The position numbers were made by a program, and so were the translations under genes. This document shows positions 48,272-60,595 of a stretch of DNA of 64,000 nucleotides, in pieces. The stretch spans positions 1-64,000 of the forward strand of contig NZ_JMPR01000047.1 in the NCBI RefSeq assembly GCF_000735525.1. Direction: 5' to 3'. The notes beneath the pieces were generated by a model. The model was not told the DNA's origin. It did not search any database and saw only the letters and a program-made list of their open reading frames with translations. Numbering within the stretch: position 1 is the stretch's first letter; each line of letters begins with the position of its first letter. The stretch comes from Tatumella ptyseos ATCC 33301. GTDB lineage: Bacteria > Pseudomonadota > Gammaproteobacteria > Enterobacterales > Enterobacteriaceae.

Positions 48272-49301
48272 ACACACCTCCCTGGAATAACAGTTCACGG
48301 ACAACACTGGTCGCGAAACTGCCGGCCGGAAGCCAGAAATCCAGTTTCAGCGTGGCATCATCCAGCCACTGCCAGTGCATATTTTTCGGGACCACCAGCA
48401 TTGCTCTGCGGGCCGCATCGGTTTTTTCTTTGCACAACAAAGTACAGAGTTCCGGATTCTGGTCCAGGATCTGCTGTTCAAACAACTTTGCCTCTTCCTG
48501 CGGGCCGGCCTCACCACGACCGGCCAGCGGTGCGGTCAGGCGAAGTTCATGACGCTGCACACGCCCCCGCACGTCCTCCAGTTCATCGTCTTTCACGACA
48601 AACCAGCTACCGCGACCGGTAAGCTGCACACAATCGCCCCGCATCAGTGTCTGCAGGTCACCCTGCGCCGCCAGCCGTGCGCTGGTCACCTGATTAAACA
48701 TAGCACTTCGCGCTGCCGAGAGCAGTAAACTGCGCTTATTCCGATCACGGACCGTGATTTCACCACAGGCCCACTGGGTTACCATGGTCAGGTTATGACC
48801 ATCACGACCGAATCGCTGCTCACCGAAGTAGTTAACCGCTCCGGCTTCAGCAATCAGGGCGAGTCGCTGTTCGGCCGCATCACGATCACTGATGTTACGC
48901 AGGATCAGGCTAAAAGCGTTACCGGCCAGTGCCCCGGTACGGATTTTTCGTTTATGCCGCGAAACATGTAAAATTTCACAGCCTTCCAAAGCAAAGCCAC
49001 CCATATCGGGCATTTCTTTACCCGGCAGCCGTAAGCAGAATGTCTGCTCGGTCACCGCATGGCGGTCTTTCATGCCGGCAAAACTGACTTCACGGGCCGG
49101 TATTTTCAGATAACGGGCCAGGGCATCGGCCACAAACCGCGTGTTGCATCCGGTTTTACGCAAACGCACCAGCAGCTGTTCCCCTTCGCCATCCGGCTGA
49201 TATCCAAGGTCTTCTGTCACACGGAAATCATCGGCCGTGGCACGCATGACGCCGGAAACCGTAGGCTTACCGTGCAGATACTGCAGTTCACTCATTTTCA
49301 T
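48252..49301 (-). CDS. truD: tRNA pseudouridine synthase D
   Basis: TruD converts U13 of tRNA-Glu to pseudouridine. The 349-residue length is as in E. coli. Family motifs include YLHGKP near the start, [30 protein letters not shown]-type sequence carrying the catalytic aspartate in GMKDRHAV, and [15 protein letters not shown]. The ATG overlaps the ispF stop (ATGA); an ATG two codons later is equally possible. Confidence 0.96.
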   Translation of the reverse strand: MKMSELQYLHGKPTVSGVMRATADDFRVTEDLGYQPDGEGEQLLVRLRKTGCNTRFVADALARYLKIPAREVSFAGMKDRHAVTEQTFCLRLPGKEMPDMGGFALEGCEILHVSRHKRKIRTGALAGNAFSLILRNISDRDAAEQRLALIAEAGAVNYFGEQRFGRDGHNLTMVTQWACGEITVRDRNKRSLLLSAARSAMFNQVTSARLAAQGDLQTLMRGDCVQLTGRGSWFVVKDDELEDVRGRVQRHELRLTAPLAGRGEAGPQEEAKLFEQQILDQNPELCTLLCKEKTDAARRAMLVVPKNMHWQWLDDATLKLDFWLPAGSFATSVVRELLFQGGVFEDIAE

Positions 49302-49780
49302 CGGGCTGCCGCCGTCAGAAGTGCCACCGCTTCACAGGCAATGCCTTCACCGCGGCCGGTAAAGCCCAGCTTTTCTGTCGTCGTGGCTTTCACATTGACC
49401 TGGTCCATATGACAGCCGAGGTCTTCAGCAATGTTAATACGCATCTGAGCGATATGGGGCAGCATCTTAGGTGCCTGTGCAATCAACGTGATGTCGACAT
49501 TCCCGATGTCATACCCTTTCTGGCGAATGCGGGACCAGGCTTCACGCAACAGCCCGCGGCTGTCGGCGCCTTTAAACGCCGGGTCCGTGTCCGGGAACAA
49601 TTTACCGATGTCTCCCATCGCGACTGCACCTAATAAAGCATCCGTCAGGGCATGTAAGGCAACATCGCCATCGGAATGGGCAATAAACCCTTGCTCAAAA
49701 GGAATTCTGACACCGCCAATGACCAGCGGGCCTTCTCCGCCAAAGGCGTGAACATCAAAACCATGGCCGATACGCATCAT
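49298..49780 (-). CDS. ispF: 2-C-methyl-D-erythritol 2,4-cyclodiphosphate synthase
   Basis: IspF makes the cyclic diphosphate in the MEP isoprenoid pathway. The 160-residue protein has zinc-binding [10 protein letters not shown] (Asp9, His11) and [30 protein letters not shown] and [17 protein letters not shown] follow. It is coupled to ispD by ATGA overlap upstream and to truD downstream. Confidence 0.98.
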   Translation of the reverse strand: MMRIGHGFDVHAFGGEGPLVIGGVRIPFEQGFIAHSDGDVALHALTDALLGAVAMGDIGKLFPDTDPAFKGADSRGLLREAWSRIRQKGYDIGNVDITLIAQAPKMLPHIAQMRINIAEDLGCHMDQVNVKATTTEKLGFTGRGEGIACEAVALLTAAAR

Positions 49781-50493
49781 GCGTTCTCCTCTTTCTGCCT
49801 GCGGGTTAAAAAGAAATCTGCCAGCGCCAAATCTTCAGGACGGGTCACTTTGATATTATCACTGCGCCCCTGGATAAGCCGGGGATGGTACCCGCAATAC
49901 TCCAGTGCCGAAGCTTCATCTGTGATGGTGGCTCCGTCATTCATCGCCTGACGCAGGCACTGCTTTAAGAGTGCTAACGGAAATAACTGGGGGGTCAGCG
50001 CATGCCAGAGCGCCTCGCGGTCGACCGTATGTTCAATATCGCAGCCCCCCGGGATGGCACGTTTCATCGTGTCAGAGACCGGTGAGGCCAGAATGCCCCC
50101 GACCTCACTGACCGCCCTCAGCGCCAGTAAACGGTGCAGGTCATCCGGATGCAGGCAGGGACGCGCAGCATCATGCACCAGTACCCATTCTGCCCCGCCT
50201 GCCGCCTGCAGTCCGGCATAGACCGAATCTGCCCGGGAGCTTCCCCCGGTGACAGTCATAATACGCGGGTCAGATGCCAGCGGTAATCGATGAAACTGGT
50301 CATCGTCGGGATGCAGAGCTACCACGACGTTACTGACAGCAGGGTGAGTAAATAAAGAAGTGATACTGTATTCGAGCAGAGTACGCTGACCGAGAGTCAT
50401 GTACTGTTTCGGACGATCGGACTGCATCCGGCTGCCGATACCGGCCGCCGGAACTACAGCAATCACATCCGGAAAGGATACGGTGCTAGTCAT
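49777..50493 (-). CDS. ispD: 2-C-methyl-D-erythritol 4-phosphate cytidylyltransferase
   Basis: IspD transfers CMP to MEP in isoprenoid synthesis. Of 238 residues, the nucleotide-binding [20 protein letters not shown], the [13 protein letters not shown] segment and [34 protein letters not shown] are diagnostic. It overlaps ispF and follows ftsB by 11 nt, the usual ftsB-ispDF order. Confidence 0.98.
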   Translation of the reverse strand: MTSTVSFPDVIAVVPAAGIGSRMQSDRPKQYMTLGQRTLLEYSITSLFTHPAVSNVVVALHPDDDQFHRLPLASDPRIMTVTGGSSRADSVYAGLQAAGGAEWVLVHDAARPCLHPDDLHRLLALRAVSEVGGILASPVSDTMKRAIPGGCDIEHTVDREALWHALTPQLFPLALLKQCLRQAMNDGATITDEASALEYCGYHPRLIQGRSDNIKVTRPEDLALADFFLTRRQKEENA

Positions 50494-50504
50494 TGTTGTC
50501 GTTT

Positions 50505-50822
50505 TTATCGTTGTTGGTTTGACACCACAGATTGTGTAGTGCGTTTATTTTGCTCTGTTACCAGACGATAGAAAGTTTCACCGGGACGAATCATACCCAG
50601 TTCATTACGTGCCCGTTCTTCGATAGCTTCCGAACCTTCGTTCAGATCGTCTATCTCCGCGAACAGCTGATCATTTCGCGTTTTAAGTTTGGCATTGATT
50701 GCCTGCTGAGCCACGACTTCCTGATTAACCGTAGTGTAATCATGAATACCGTTTTTACCCAGCCAAAGCGAGTATTGCAGCCAGCCAAGTAAAATCAGTA
50801 ACAATATTGTCAGTTTTCCCAT
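50505..50822 (-). CDS. ftsB: cell division protein FtsB
   Basis: This is a bitopic inner-membrane protein of the FtsQLB complex. The 105 residues show a short cytoplasmic start, a TM ([19 protein letters not shown]) and a periplasmic leucine-zipper coiled coil ([21 protein letters not shown]). [18 protein letters not shown] follows. It lies in the conserved position upstream of ispD. Confidence 0.97.
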   Translation of the reverse strand: MGKLTILLLILLGWLQYSLWLGKNGIHDYTTVNQEVVAQQAINAKLKTRNDQLFAEIDDLNEGSEAIEERARNELGMIRPGETFYRLVTEQNKRTTQSVVSNQQR

Positions 50823-50981
50823 CCCCGCCCCCTGAAAAACCGCTCAATCATCCCATAACTTTCGGCAGGACTCCACTGTGGCAACCAAAATGTCGTATTT
50901 TTCATGAAAATTCTGTAATAAAAATGCGGTACCGACCGTAATAACATGGCTGTTTTTCAGAAAAGATCCTCAGGACAGGCC

Positions 50982-51305
50982 CTAATTCCAGCCGGCAAGG
51001 AAGGAAAATAACACCCAGAAAAAAGAAATCACAATCAGAAGCGTAAATAGCAGGGTCAGGAACAAACGGCGGTTAAGCCAGATAGAAAACGCAATCCCCA
51101 CAATGACGGACACCGGCAGTAATGCCAGAAAGAACGGCCAGGTATACATAAAGAAGAACAATACGCTGGCACCAAAGTAGAAAAATGGCGTTGCCAGCGC
51201 AAATAAATACGCAAAAAAACCAATAACCCCGCCGGAAAGAGAGGCACCGCTGCCCTCTTCCGGCGGAATTGATTGTCTGGCAAGCAATGAAGTGACGTTC
51301 AGCAT
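50982..51305 (-). CDS. ygbE: inner-membrane protein YgbE (DUF3561)
   Basis: This 107-residue membrane protein of unknown function lies between cysC and ftsB, as in E. coli. Three hydrophobic segments are visible, with GGVIGFFAYLFALATPFFYFGASVLFFFMY, then PFFLALLPVSVIVGIAFSIW, then LFLTLLFTLLIVISFFWVLFS. No active-site motif is seen. Confidence 0.92.
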   Translation of the reverse strand: MLNVTSLLARQSIPPEEGSGASLSGGVIGFFAYLFALATPFFYFGASVLFFFMYTWPFFLALLPVSVIVGIAFSIWLNRRLFLTLLFTLLIVISFFWVLFSFLAGWN

Positions 51306-51352
51306 ATCGATCCTGTGATTACGTTACAGGGGCAGAAATTCGCCCTGTAATC

Positions 51353-51958
51353 TCAAAGATCGATAATATCTTTCCTGCGTAACAGATCGATGATTTCGTC
51401 ACTCAGTTTTGTAACGAATTGTTCGCCATCAAGATGCAGTTCTGGCTGCTCAGGAGCCTCATAAACCGCATCAATACCGGTGAAATTGGTCAGTTCTCCG
51501 GCACGGGCTTTACGGTACAGCCCTTTCGGATCACGCGCTTCACAGACCTGCAGCGGGGTATCCACAAAGACCTCAATAAACTGTTCCGCCGGCAGCAATT
51601 CCCTGACCATCTGTCGCTCACTACGATGCGGGGAAATAAAGGCCGTCAGCACCAGTAAACCGGCATCTGCCATCAGTTTTGCTACCTCACCAACCCGGCG
51701 AATATTTTCTTTGCGGTCGGCATCGCTGAACCCCAGATCGCGACATAATCCGTGGCGGACATTATCGCCATCCAGCAGGAAGGTATTGACCCCCTGCTGA
51801 AATAATCGCTGTTCGACCGCATCCGCCAGGGTCGACTTTCCCGACCCTGAAAGTCCGGTAAACCAGACAACAGCACCACGATGCCCCTGTCGCTGCTGGC
51901 GATCTTCCCGGGTAATACTGTGCGGATGCCAGACCACATTTTCATCATGCTCAGCCAT
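51353..51958 (-). CDS. cysC: adenylyl-sulfate kinase
   Basis: CysC phosphorylates APS to PAPS. The 201-residue protein has Walker [36 protein letters not shown] and the [22 protein letters not shown] segment. Its start overlaps the cysN stop by one base (TAATG), so translation is coupled. It is last in cysG-D-N-C. Confidence 0.98.
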   Translation of the reverse strand: MAEHDENVVWHPHSITREDRQQRQGHRGAVVWFTGLSGSGKSTLADAVEQRLFQQGVNTFLLDGDNVRHGLCRDLGFSDADRKENIRRVGEVAKLMADAGLLVLTAFISPHRSERQMVRELLPAEQFIEVFVDTPLQVCEARDPKGLYRKARAGELTNFTGIDAVYEAPEQPELHLDGEQFVTKLSDEIIDLLRRKDIIDL

Positions 51959-53388
51959 TAACGGCCTCCGGAGAGATCACGGGCACCCCAGTGAGGGAAA
52001 TGCTTACGAACCAGTGCATTCAGCTCACGTTCAAATTCGCTGTACTGATGGCCCGTGGTATCTTCAGCCTCATCACGCAAGGCAGAGATCATCCCGGCAC
52101 CGACCGTCACATTGCTGAGACGATCGATAAAAATCAGTCCGCCAGTGACCGGGTTGTCAGTATAAGGGTCAATCACCAGTGGCTCATCAAAGGTCAGGAC
52201 AACTTTACCGATACCGTTCAGGGGTAATTCGTCAACCGCCGCCGTCTCCAGGGTGTTAATATTGACCTGATGAACAATATGGTCAACGGTTGCCCGGGCC
52301 TGCTTACCGGCAACTTTGATACCATAGGTTTTTCCGGCCGTCAGCGGGGCTTCCGCCATCCAGACCACATCCGCTTCGGCAGATTGTACCGGCTTCAGGG
52401 TTTCCTCTGCATCGACCAGCAAATCCCCCCGGCTGATATCCACTTCGTCACTCAGTACCAGCGTAATGGCTTCCCCGACGGAGGCTTCCTGCAGGTCGCC
52501 ATCAAAGGTGACAATCCGCGCGATGGTGGAACGAACCCCGGAAGGCAGAACCTTGACGGCCTGCCCGGTACGGACGGTGCCTGAGGCCAGTGTGCCGGCA
52601 TACCCGCGGAAATCCAGATTCGGGCGGTTCACATACTGCACCGGGAAACGCATGGGTTGCTCAACGGTCGGCGGAACAATTTCTACCGTTTCCAGAATCT
52701 GTAACAGAGAAGGCCCGGTGTACCACGGCATATGCTCACTGCTGCTGGCAACATTATCTCCGGTCAGTGCGGAAAGGGGCACAAAACGGATATCCAGGTC
52801 ATCCGGCAGCTGGCTTGCAAAATCCAGGTAATCCTGACGGATATCATTAAAGACCTGCTCACTGAAATCCACCAGGTCCATCTTATTCACCGCCACCACC
52901 AGGTGTTTGATCCCCAGCAGGGTTGAGATATAGCTGTGACGACGGGTCTGATCCAGTACCCCTTTACGGGCATCGATCAGCAAAATTGAGAGGTCACAGG
53001 TCGAGGCTCCGGTCGCCATATTCCGGGTGTATTGCTCATGGCCCGGGGTATCCGCAATAATAAACTTACGTTTTTCGGTAGAAAAATAGCGGTAAGCCAC
53101 ATCAATGGTAATGCCCTGCTCACGTTCTGCCTGCAGCCCGTCCACCAGCAATGCCAGATCCAGTTTTTCACCCTGGGTTCCGTGACGCTTGCTGTCATTT
53201 TGCAGTGATGAGAGCTGATCTTCATAAATCTGACGGGTATCATGCAGTAACCGGCCGATCAGCGTACTCTTGCCGTCATCGACGCTGCCGCAGGTCAGAA
53301 ACCGGAGCAGACTTTTATGTTGTTGTGCGGTCAGCCAGGCTTCCACTCCGCCCTGAGCCGCAATTTCCTGTGCTAATACTTCATTCAT
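51958..53388 (-). CDS. cysN: sulfate adenylyltransferase subunit 1 (GTPase)
   Basis: CysN couples GTP hydrolysis to APS formation by CysD. The start at [14 protein letters not shown] gives 476 residues, as in E. coli (475). The G1 motif is [15 protein letters not shown], and the translation-factor-like motifs [17 protein letters not shown] and [10 protein letters not shown] are intact. It lies 10 nt after cysD. Confidence 0.98.
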   Translation of the reverse strand: MNEVLAQEIAAQGGVEAWLTAQQHKSLLRFLTCGSVDDGKSTLIGRLLHDTRQIYEDQLSSLQNDSKRHGTQGEKLDLALLVDGLQAEREQGITIDVAYRYFSTEKRKFIIADTPGHEQYTRNMATGASTCDLSILLIDARKGVLDQTRRHSYISTLLGIKHLVVAVNKMDLVDFSEQVFNDIRQDYLDFASQLPDDLDIRFVPLSALTGDNVASSSEHMPWYTGPSLLQILETVEIVPPTVEQPMRFPVQYVNRPNLDFRGYAGTLASGTVRTGQAVKVLPSGVRSTIARIVTFDGDLQEASVGEAITLVLSDEVDISRGDLLVDAEETLKPVQSAEADVVWMAEAPLTAGKTYGIKVAGKQARATVDHIVHQVNINTLETAAVDELPLNGIGKVVLTFDEPLVIDPYTDNPVTGGLIFIDRLSNVTVGAGMISALRDEAEDTTGHQYSEFERELNALVRKHFPHWGARDLSGGR

Positions 53389-53398
53389 GGCAGTTTCC

Positions 53399-54307
53399 TC
53401 AGAAATATCCCTGGCGTTTTTTGAGTTCCATAGACCCGGACTGATCACGGTCAATCACACGGCCCTGGCGTTCACTGGTCGTGGAAACCAGCATTTCCTC
53501 AATGATCTCCGGCAGTGTTTCCGCCTGCGATTCGACGGCACCGGTCAGTGGCCAGCATCCGAGAGTACGGAAACGCACCATGCGGTTTTTAATTTCCTCT
53601 CCGGGTTTGAGATCGATACGGTCATCATCAATCATCATCAGCATACCGTCACGCTCCAGTACCGGACGTTCAGCGGCCAGGTAAAGCGGTACGATTTCGA
53701 TATTTTCAAGGAAGATGTATTGCCAGATATCCAGTTCCGTCCAGTTAGACAGCGGGAACACACGGATACTTTCGCCTTTGTTAATCTGCCCGTTGTAGTT
53801 ATGCCACAGCTCCGGACGCTGGTTTTTCGGGTCCCAGCGGTGAAAACGGTCACGGAAAGAATAGAGACGCTCTTTGGCACGGGATTTCTCTTCGTCACGG
53901 CGTGCGCCACCGAACGCGGCATCAAAACCGTACTTATTCAGCGCCTGTTTCAGACCTTCGGTCTTCATGATGTCCGTGTGCTTAGCACTGCCGTGAACGA
54001 ACGGGTTAATCCCCATCGCTACCCCTTCCGGGTTACGGTGAACCAGTAACTCGGCACCGATCGCTTTAACTGTGCGGTCACGGAACTCGTACATTTCACG
54101 GAATTTCCAGCCGGTATCCACATGCAGCAACGGGAAAGGTAATTTCCCCGGATAGAAGGCTTTACGGGCCAGATGCAACATCACTGAGGAATCTTTACCA
54201 ATGGAGTACATCATCACCGGGTTGCTGAACTCGGCAGCCACCTCACGGATGATATGAATACTCTCTGCCTCAAGCTGACGCAGATGAGTCAATCGTTTCT
54301 GATCCAT
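53399..54307 (-). CDS. cysD: sulfate adenylyltransferase subunit 2
   Basis: CysD is the catalytic ATP sulfurylase subunit of the PP-loop family. The start [17 protein letters not shown] gives exactly 302 residues, as in E. coli; an upstream in-frame TTG is rejected. The PP-loop [31 protein letters not shown] and a C-terminal basic [23 protein letters not shown] are present. It lies 11 nt after cysG. Confidence 0.98.
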   Translation of the reverse strand: MDQKRLTHLRQLEAESIHIIREVAAEFSNPVMMYSIGKDSSVMLHLARKAFYPGKLPFPLLHVDTGWKFREMYEFRDRTVKAIGAELLVHRNPEGVAMGINPFVHGSAKHTDIMKTEGLKQALNKYGFDAAFGGARRDEEKSRAKERLYSFRDRFHRWDPKNQRPELWHNYNGQINKGESIRVFPLSNWTELDIWQYIFLENIEIVPLYLAAERPVLERDGMLMMIDDDRIDLKPGEEIKNRMVRFRTLGCWPLTGAVESQAETLPEIIEEMLVSTTSERQGRVIDRDQSGSMELKKRQGYF

Positions 54308-54318
54308 ACAACTTTTCC

Positions 54319-55737
54319 TCAAACAGAAGGGTTCAGCCGCGGGTCGTCGTCGACCTGCGATGATGAAGTTTGAAACCAGGCAAGCTGATCCTGTAAAAGA
54401 ACCACCTCACCAATAACCAGTAACGCCGGAGACGGTGCCTGCTGTGCAAGTTCGCCCAGTCCGGCCAGGGTACCTTTACTCACCTGCTGATCCGCACGGG
54501 TGCCGCGGCTGATAATCGCCACCGGCGTGTGTGGTTCCCGCCCGTGGGCAATAAGCTCGCGGCTGATGGTTTCTGCATTCATCGCGCCCATATAGATAGC
54601 CAGCGTCTGGCGCGCACGGGCCAGAGAAGGCCAGTCAAGCTCGCTGCCTGGCTGGCAATGTCCGGTAATAAAAAGCACACTCTGCGAGTGGTCACGGTGT
54701 GTCAGCGGGATCCCCGCATACGCCGTGGCTCCGGAGGCGGCCGTGATCCCCGGGATCACCTGGAAAGGGATACCGGCCTCCGCTGCGACCTGCAATTCTT
54801 CGCCACCACGACCAAAAATAAACGGGTCACCGCCTTTCAGACGAACCACCCGCTTACCTTCCTGCGCCAGGCGGACCAGTAAACGGTTGGTCTCTTCCTG
54901 GATAACCAGGTGCGCCCCTGCCCGCTTACCGACACAAATACGCTCAGCATCCCGTCGGGTTAAGTCCAGAATCTCGTCACTGACCAGATAGTCATACAGC
55001 ACGACATCGGCCAGTTGCAGAACCTGTAATCCGCGCAGGGTCAGCAGCCCCGGGTCTCCCGGACCGGCCCCCACCAGATAAATTTCCCCTTTCGGGGTGC
55101 TGTGCTGATGCAGTTCCTGCTCTGCTATTTTTTCGGCTTCCTGCTGACGGCCAGCCGCGACCAGTGCCGTAAAACGGCCGCCGAACAGGCGTTCCCAGTA
55201 ATAGCGACGCTGGGTGACATCCGGCAAATGTTGCTTCACCCGGTCACGCCATTCGCCGGCAATCCTGGCCACCTCTCCGAGACTGGCCGGCAGCAGAGAC
55301 TCCAGCTTTTCGCGCCAGAATCTGGCCAGTACCGGTGCTTTCCCCCCGGAAGAGATCGCCACCACCAGCGGTGAGCGGTCCACAATCGAGGGAAAGATAA
55401 AACTGCAACGCGCCTGATCATCTACCACGTTGACCAGCTTCTGCCGTTGTTCCGCCGCGTTATACACCCGCTGATTCAGCGCATTATCATTTGTTGCCGC
55501 AATCACCAGAAACACCGCATCCAGCTGCGACTCTTCAAATTCTGTCGCCAGCCAGATCAATTGCTGCTGCTGGTGCAGAGTTGCCAGCTCTTCACAAAGC
55601 TTCCGCGCGACCACATAGACCTTCGCGCCGGCGCGATGCAGTAAACTAATTTTTCGTGCAGCAATATCTCCGCCGCCCACCACTAAAACGGGCCGGTTCC
55701 GGAGCTCTGCAAATAGGGGAAGGTAATCCACGGTCAC
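54319..55737 (-). CDS. cysG: siroheme synthase (fused methyltransferase/dehydrogenase/ferrochelatase)
   Basis: CysG makes siroheme, the cofactor of the sulfite reductase encoded nearby, from uroporphyrinogen III. Of 472 residues, the first about 210 hold the NAD-dependent dehydrogenase/ferrochelatase part ([31 protein letters not shown]). The rest is the SUMT methyltransferase ([19 protein letters not shown]-type motif, [18 protein letters not shown]). In E. coli cysG is with nir genes. Here it heads cysDNC, which places siroheme supply under cys control. That is common outside Escherichia. Confidence 0.97.
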   Translation of the reverse strand: MTVDYLPLFAELRNRPVLVVGGGDIAARKISLLHRAGAKVYVVARKLCEELATLHQQQQLIWLATEFEESQLDAVFLVIAATNDNALNQRVYNAAEQRQKLVNVVDDQARCSFIFPSIVDRSPLVVAISSGGKAPVLARFWREKLESLLPASLGEVARIAGEWRDRVKQHLPDVTQRRYYWERLFGGRFTALVAAGRQQEAEKIAEQELHQHSTPKGEIYLVGAGPGDPGLLTLRGLQVLQLADVVLYDYLVSDEILDLTRRDAERICVGKRAGAHLVIQEETNRLLVRLAQEGKRVVRLKGGDPFIFGRGGEELQVAAEAGIPFQVIPGITAASGATAYAGIPLTHRDHSQSVLFITGHCQPGSELDWPSLARARQTLAIYMGAMNAETISRELIAHGREPHTPVAIISRGTRADQQVSKGTLAGLGELAQQAPSPALLVIGEVVLLQDQLAWFQTSSSQVDDDPRLNPSV

Positions 55738-56010
55738 CTGGTTGTTATTAACTTAGAATAATAATGACTATACGACTGACAGGGCCGGTTTGAAATGTCG
55801 ATTTGGAATGAGCTGTAACTTAATGGAATATGCAAAGCTTATGCGTATTCTGAATAAGTCATCTTATCCCCCGTGATAGCACGGTATTCAGCACAGGCAG
55901 GGCAGGAGAAAAGGGAAAATAACTATTTTCCGGGCACCTGAAAATATTTCATCTATAAATCAGTAAATTAATGGCGACGTTCAGGAACGCATTCAGAAAG
56001 GGAGACAGTA
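55738..56010 (-). promoter_or_regulatory. upstream region of cysG-cysD-cysN-cysC
   Basis: With the cysJIH terminator this makes a 315-bp gap between cysH and cysG. It is AT-rich near cysG, with no ORF. A CysB-activated promoter is expected from pathway knowledge. Short repeated ATAAGT/TTATGC-like elements (about 55830-55880) may be part of a CysB site, but I cannot define one. Confidence 0.5.
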
Positions 56011-56047
56011 CGAAAACGCTGCACGATACCGGGAGCATCGTGCAGCG
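56011..56047 (-). terminator. terminator of cysJIH
   Basis: CGCTGCACGAT pairs perfectly with ATCGTGCAGCG (11 bp, 9-nt loop), 5 nt after the cysH stop. TTTTCG follows on the minus strand. Confidence 0.85.
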
Positions 56048-56052
56048 ACAGA

Positions 56053-56784
56053 TTAACCTTCGTGCAGGCCGCACTCACGTTTCAGACCAAAAAATCGTGT
56101 TTCTTCTTCGGCCATACCGGGTTCCCATTTCCGCGTAGTATGGGTATCTCCCACTGACAGATAGCCCTGGTCCCATAACGGATGGTACGACAGCCCGTGT
56201 TGTTTCAGGTACTGGTACACCTGGCGGTTATCCCAGTCAATGATCGGCAGGATCTTAAATATGCCGCGCTGAACAGAAAGTACCGGCAGTCCGGCACGGC
56301 TCTGCGATTGTTCCCGGCGAAGTCCGGCAAACCATGACGATGCCTGCAGGGTTTCCAGGGCACGGTTCATCGGCTCGACTTTATTGAGGGTATTATATTT
56401 TTCGATACCCTCAACCCCCTGCTCCCAGAGTTTCCCGTAGCGGGCTTCCTGCCATGCCGGTGATTCGCTGGCACGGAATACCTGCAGGTTCAGTTGTAAC
56501 TGATCCGTCAGCCGGTCAATAAACTGATAGGTTTCCGGAAACAGATACCCCGTATCGGTCAGGATCACCGGGATATCCGGTCGCTGGCGGGTCACCAGGT
56601 GCAGACAGACTGCGGCCTGGATCCCGAAGCTGGAACTGAGTACCACGTTACCGGGCAGATTCTCCAGTGCCCATGCCACCCGCTGTTCTGCGGTCAGTGC
56701 TTCCAGTTGCTGATTCACTTCACTCAGCGCCTGCTGTTGCTCTGTTTTATCCAGTGCATTCAGTTCGGATAACCTGAGAGACAT
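56053..56784 (-). CDS. cysH: phosphoadenosine phosphosulfate reductase
   Basis: CysH reduces PAPS to sulfite with thioredoxin. The 243-residue length matches E. coli (244). The PP-loop-derived [31 protein letters not shown] and the catalytic KRECGLHEG at the C terminus are intact. There is no iron-sulfur CCxxRKxxPL motif, consistent with a PAPS- rather than APS-specific enzyme. It lies 11 nt after cysI. Confidence 0.98.
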   Translation of the reverse strand: MSLRLSELNALDKTEQQQALSEVNQQLEALTAEQRVAWALENLPGNVVLSSSFGIQAAVCLHLVTRQRPDIPVILTDTGYLFPETYQFIDRLTDQLQLNLQVFRASESPAWQEARYGKLWEQGVEGIEKYNTLNKVEPMNRALETLQASSWFAGLRREQSQSRAGLPVLSVQRGIFKILPIIDWDNRQVYQYLKQHGLSYHPLWDQGYLSVGDTHTTRKWEPGMAEEETRFFGLKRECGLHEG

Positions 56785-56795
56785 AGCTACCTCCG

Positions 56796-58508
56796 TTATT
56801 CCCAGAAATCACGGGCAGGATCGAGTACCGGCCGGATAATGCCCGCCCGGATCACATAATCGCCGAAACCTTCGTCCGTCTGACGTTCACAGGCCCAGCG
56901 GCCAATCAGTTCATCCAATACCGACAGGATTTCCTGCTGACTGATATTTTCACGGTACATCCGCGGGATACGCGTACCGATGCGGTTGCCTCCGAGATGA
57001 AGATTATAGCGGCCGGGGGCTTTCCCCACTAATCCAATCTCTGCCAGCAGTGCACGGCCACAGCCGTTCGGACACCCGGTCACCCGCAGGACAATATGTT
57101 CATCGCCCACCCCGTGACGGGACAAAATGGTTTCTACCTCATCCACAAACGCCGGCAGGAAGCGTTCTGCTTCGGCCATCGCCAGCGGGCAGGTCGGGAA
57201 TGCCACACAAGCCATGGAATTTTCACGCTGAACACTGACGGATTCCATCAGGCCATGTTCACGGGCCAGGTCTTCGATGATCTGCTTTTGCGATCCCGCC
57301 ACCCCGGCGACGATCAGGTTCTGGTTAGCCGTCAGACGGAAGTCGCCCTGATGGATTTTGGCAATTTCAGCAATCCCGGTTTTCAGGGAACGGCCCGGAT
57401 AGTCCAGCAAACGACCGTTTTCAATAAACAGAGTCAGGTGCCATTGATTATCGATGCCTTTGATCCAGCCAAAACGGTCGCCGCGGGTGGTAAATTCATA
57501 CGGACGGACGGGTTCAAAAGTGATCCCGGCCCGTTTTTCGACTTCGGCTTTAAAGACGTCCACCCCGACCCGTTCCAGGGTGTATTTGGTCTTGGCATTT
57601 TTACGATCGGTCCGGTTCCCCCAGTCACGCTGGGTAGTCACCACTGCGGTGGCGACATCAAGCGTTTTATCCAGCGGCAGGAAGCCGATTTCGGTCGCGG
57701 TACGGGCATAGGTCGCTTTATTACCGTGGTCAATGGATAATCCGCCCCCCAGCAACAGGTTGAACCCCGCCAGTTTGCCGTTTTCAGCCACTGCCACAAA
57801 GTTCATGTCATTCGCATGCAAATCAACATCATTGTTCGGCGGAATGACCACCGTGGTCTTGAATTTACGCGGCAGATACGTCTCGCCGAGGATCGGCTCT
57901 TCATCGGTGGTCGCCACTTTTTCCTGGTCCCACCAGATTTCCGCGTACGCACGGGTCCGGGGTAGCAGGTGCTCAGAAAGGCGTTTCGCCCATTCGTAGG
58001 CTTCCTGATGTAATTCAGATTCCACCGGGTTCGACGTACAGAGCACATTGCGGTTCACGTCGTTTGCCGTCGCCAGGGCATCGAGCCCCGCTTCATGCAG
58101 CATCTGATGGGCCGGTTTCACGTTTTTCTTCAGGATCCCGTGGAACTGGAAGGTCTGACGGTTAGTCAGACGGATGCTGCCATAAAGGGTTTTATCGGTG
58201 GCAAAGCGGTCAATCGCCAGCCACTGCTGCGGCGTAATAATCCCGCCAGGCAGACGGCAACGCAGCATCATGGCATGACGCGGCTCCAGTTTCTGCGCTG
58301 CGCGGCTGGCACGGATATCACGATCATCCTGCTGATACATGCCGTGAAAGCGGATCAGCAAAAAGTTATCGCCGCGGAATCCGCCGGTCAGGCCGTCGGA
58401 CAAATCATCGGTGATCGTGCCGCGCAGAAAGTGGCTCTCTTTTTTCAGGCGCTCGGCATCCGTCAGTTTGCCTTCGACCACTAACGGGCCGGGATTTTTA
58501 TCACTCAT
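56796..58508 (-). CDS. cysI: sulfite reductase (NADPH) hemoprotein beta subunit
   Basis: CysI carries siroheme and a 4Fe-4S cluster and reduces sulfite to sulfide. The 570-residue length equals that of E. coli. The cluster and siroheme cysteines lie in [12 protein letters not shown] and [22 protein letters not shown] and [18 protein letters not shown] are other family motifs. The start ATG overlaps the cysJ stop by one base. Confidence 0.98.
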   Translation of the reverse strand: MSDKNPGPLVVEGKLTDAERLKKESHFLRGTITDDLSDGLTGGFRGDNFLLIRFHGMYQQDDRDIRASRAAQKLEPRHAMMLRCRLPGGIITPQQWLAIDRFATDKTLYGSIRLTNRQTFQFHGILKKNVKPAHQMLHEAGLDALATANDVNRNVLCTSNPVESELHQEAYEWAKRLSEHLLPRTRAYAEIWWDQEKVATTDEEPILGETYLPRKFKTTVVIPPNNDVDLHANDMNFVAVAENGKLAGFNLLLGGGLSIDHGNKATYARTATEIGFLPLDKTLDVATAVVTTQRDWGNRTDRKNAKTKYTLERVGVDVFKAEVEKRAGITFEPVRPYEFTTRGDRFGWIKGIDNQWHLTLFIENGRLLDYPGRSLKTGIAEIAKIHQGDFRLTANQNLIVAGVAGSQKQIIEDLAREHGLMESVSVQRENSMACVAFPTCPLAMAEAERFLPAFVDEVETILSRHGVGDEHIVLRVTGCPNGCGRALLAEIGLVGKAPGRYNLHLGGNRIGTRIPRMYRENISQQEILSVLDELIGRWACERQTDEGFGDYVIRAGIIRPVLDPARDFWE

Positions 58509-60322
58509 TAGTACACATCTCGCTGGTAACGGCGCGCCACGCGCAGCTCACTCAAATATTCGTCGGCAGCTTCGCTATCCATCTGCCCCTGTTCGGCAAT
58601 GATCTCAATCAGGGCCTGTTCAACATCTTTTGCCATACGGCTGGCATCGCCACAGACATAAAGATGTGCACCTTCCTCAATCCAGCGCCAGACTTCTGCC
58701 CCTTGCTCACGGAGTTTGTCCTGCACATAAATTTTTTCCTGCTGGTCACGGGACCAGGCCAGATCGATACGGGTCAGCAGGCCGTCTTTCACATATTTCT
58801 GCCATTCGACCTGATAGAGAAAGTCCTCGGTGAAGTGCGGGTTACCGAAGAACAGCCAGTTTTTACCCTCAGCACCGTCATTGTCTCTCTGCTGAATAAA
58901 CGCACGGAAAGGGGCGATCCCGGTGCCGGGGCCAATCATGATCACCGGGGTCTGCGGGTTTTCAGGCAAACGAAAATTATCGTTATGTTCGATAAACACC
59001 CGCACCTCGCCGTCTTCTTCCAGCCGGTCAGCCAGGAAGCCGGAGGCTCCGCCGCTGCGTTCGCGGCCTTCAATATCATAACGGACCACACCGACCGTAA
59101 TATGCACTTCATCTTCGGCTTCGGCCTGAGAGGAGGCAATCGAATAAAGACGCGGCGTCAGCGGCCGTAACAGGTCTGTTAACTGCTCTGCCCGCAATTC
59201 GACCGGTGCATGGCGAACCATATCGACAATCGGCCACCGTTGCGCATAAGCCTGCAGCGCAGCCTTATCTCCGGCCATCGACAACAGTTCACTGTGCCCG
59301 GACAGGTGTGCATACTTTTCCACAATCTGCGGGGTATTGACCGTCAGTTCAAAATGCTGTTGTAACGCGGTTGCCAGAGGCAATGACTGGCCGGCAACAC
59401 TGACCTCCTGCTTTCCGTCCAGCCACAATAATCCCAGCAGCTCTTCCACCAGTTGCGGGTCATTGTCAAACCAGACGCCCAGCGCATCCCCTGGCTGATA
59501 GCGCAGACCGGAATTGCCCAGATCTATCTCCAGATGACGGATATCTTTCTGCGAGTCATTGCCGGTAATTTTCTGATTTACGGCCAGCGACGCGACCAGG
59601 GGTTGTTCTTTGGTATACGGAGTACTGTCAATTTCGTCACTGGCACCGGAGGCAGCCTGTGATACCGCCGCATCGGAGACCGCCGGTAACCGCTGCTGCA
59701 GTAACGCCACAATCTCCTGGCGCCACTGATCGGCTGTCGCCTGATAATCCACATCTGCATCACCGCGGGTCAGCAGTCGCTCTGCACCGAGATCCGCCAG
59801 ACGCTGGTCGAAGTCTTTACCGGCCTGACAGAAAAACTCATAGGAACTGTCGCCCAGGCCAAAGACCGCAAATGCCGTCGACTTCATTTCCGGCGCTTTT
59901 TTCGACATCAGGTATTTATGTAAGGCCACAGCCTCTTCCGGCGGTTCACCTTCCCCCTGGGTCGATGTCACCACCAGCAACCATTTTTCCTGAGCGATTT
60001 GCTTAAATTTGTAATCGCCGGCATTCACCAGAGAAACCACCACTCCGGTGGCCAGTAAATCGTCCCGTAGCTGCTCAGCCAGCCGTCTGGCGTTGCCGGT
60101 CTGTGATGCGGAAAGAATAGTGACGGTCGGTGCCGGGGCGGCCTGCGGGCTTGTGCCTGCGGACGAAGCGGTGGTCGCGGCAACCGGCGTATCGCCGCTT
60201 AACCGTCCCCAGAAATAGCCGGAGAGCCAGGCCATCTGGGTCACAGAAAAATCCTGCGTCGCAGCCTGTAATTGGGCGAGTTGTTCTGCCGAAAGCGGAA
60301 GCTGTGGGGCCTTATTGGTCAT
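58508..60322 (-). CDS. cysJ: sulfite reductase (NADPH) flavoprotein alpha subunit
   Basis: CysJ passes electrons from NADPH via FAD and FMN to CysI. The start [19 protein letters not shown] gives 604 residues (E. coli 599); the ORF extends 31 codons upstream, but this part is not conserved. The FMN-binding flavodoxin domain has [17 protein letters not shown]. The FAD domain has RLYSIASSQ and [11 protein letters not shown], and the NADPH domain has [19 protein letters not shown]. The conserved C-terminal Tyr is present (RRYQRDVY). It is first of cysJIH. Confidence 0.98.
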   Translation of the reverse strand: MTNKAPQLPLSAEQLAQLQAATQDFSVTQMAWLSGYFWGRLSGDTPVAATTASSAGTSPQAAPAPTVTILSASQTGNARRLAEQLRDDLLATGVVVSLVNAGDYKFKQIAQEKWLLVVTSTQGEGEPPEEAVALHKYLMSKKAPEMKSTAFAVFGLGDSSYEFFCQAGKDFDQRLADLGAERLLTRGDADVDYQATADQWRQEIVALLQQRLPAVSDAAVSQAASGASDEIDSTPYTKEQPLVASLAVNQKITGNDSQKDIRHLEIDLGNSGLRYQPGDALGVWFDNDPQLVEELLGLLWLDGKQEVSVAGQSLPLATALQQHFELTVNTPQIVEKYAHLSGHSELLSMAGDKAALQAYAQRWPIVDMVRHAPVELRAEQLTDLLRPLTPRLYSIASSQAEAEDEVHITVGVVRYDIEGRERSGGASGFLADRLEEDGEVRVFIEHNDNFRLPENPQTPVIMIGPGTGIAPFRAFIQQRDNDGAEGKNWLFFGNPHFTEDFLYQVEWQKYVKDGLLTRIDLAWSRDQQEKIYVQDKLREQGAEVWRWIEEGAHLYVCGDASRMAKDVEQALIEIIAEQGQMDSEAADEYLSELRVARRYQRDVY

Positions 60323-60595
60323 TGCGTTTCGTAGTCCAGTATCAGCGGCGAAAAATAGAATCAGTAAATGTAAGGTTAACGGAGAGAGTATGCCGGTAAA
60401 AGACAGCTTATGCATATCACATAACCAAATTGCCTAACGGGTTTTATCACTAATATTAACCAGTAAAAGTGGTAAGCGATAAACTTCTGCCATCTGTCGG
60501 AGACTGGTATCGGTTACAAAGGGAATATCAGGGAAAAGTGTGAGAAATGCCAGGTTTTGCGGTAGAATCTGCGGCTTTTACACTCGGGAAGAATT
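60323..60595. promoter_or_regulatory. divergent cysJ/queD control region
   Basis: This 273-bp region separates cysJ and queD. For queD a TAGAAT -10-like box lies near 60562-60567, about 30 bp before the ATG. A CysB-dependent promoter for cysJIH is expected; TAATAT near 60450 is a possible -10 on the minus strand. No preQ1 riboswitch was recognised. Confidence 0.45.
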
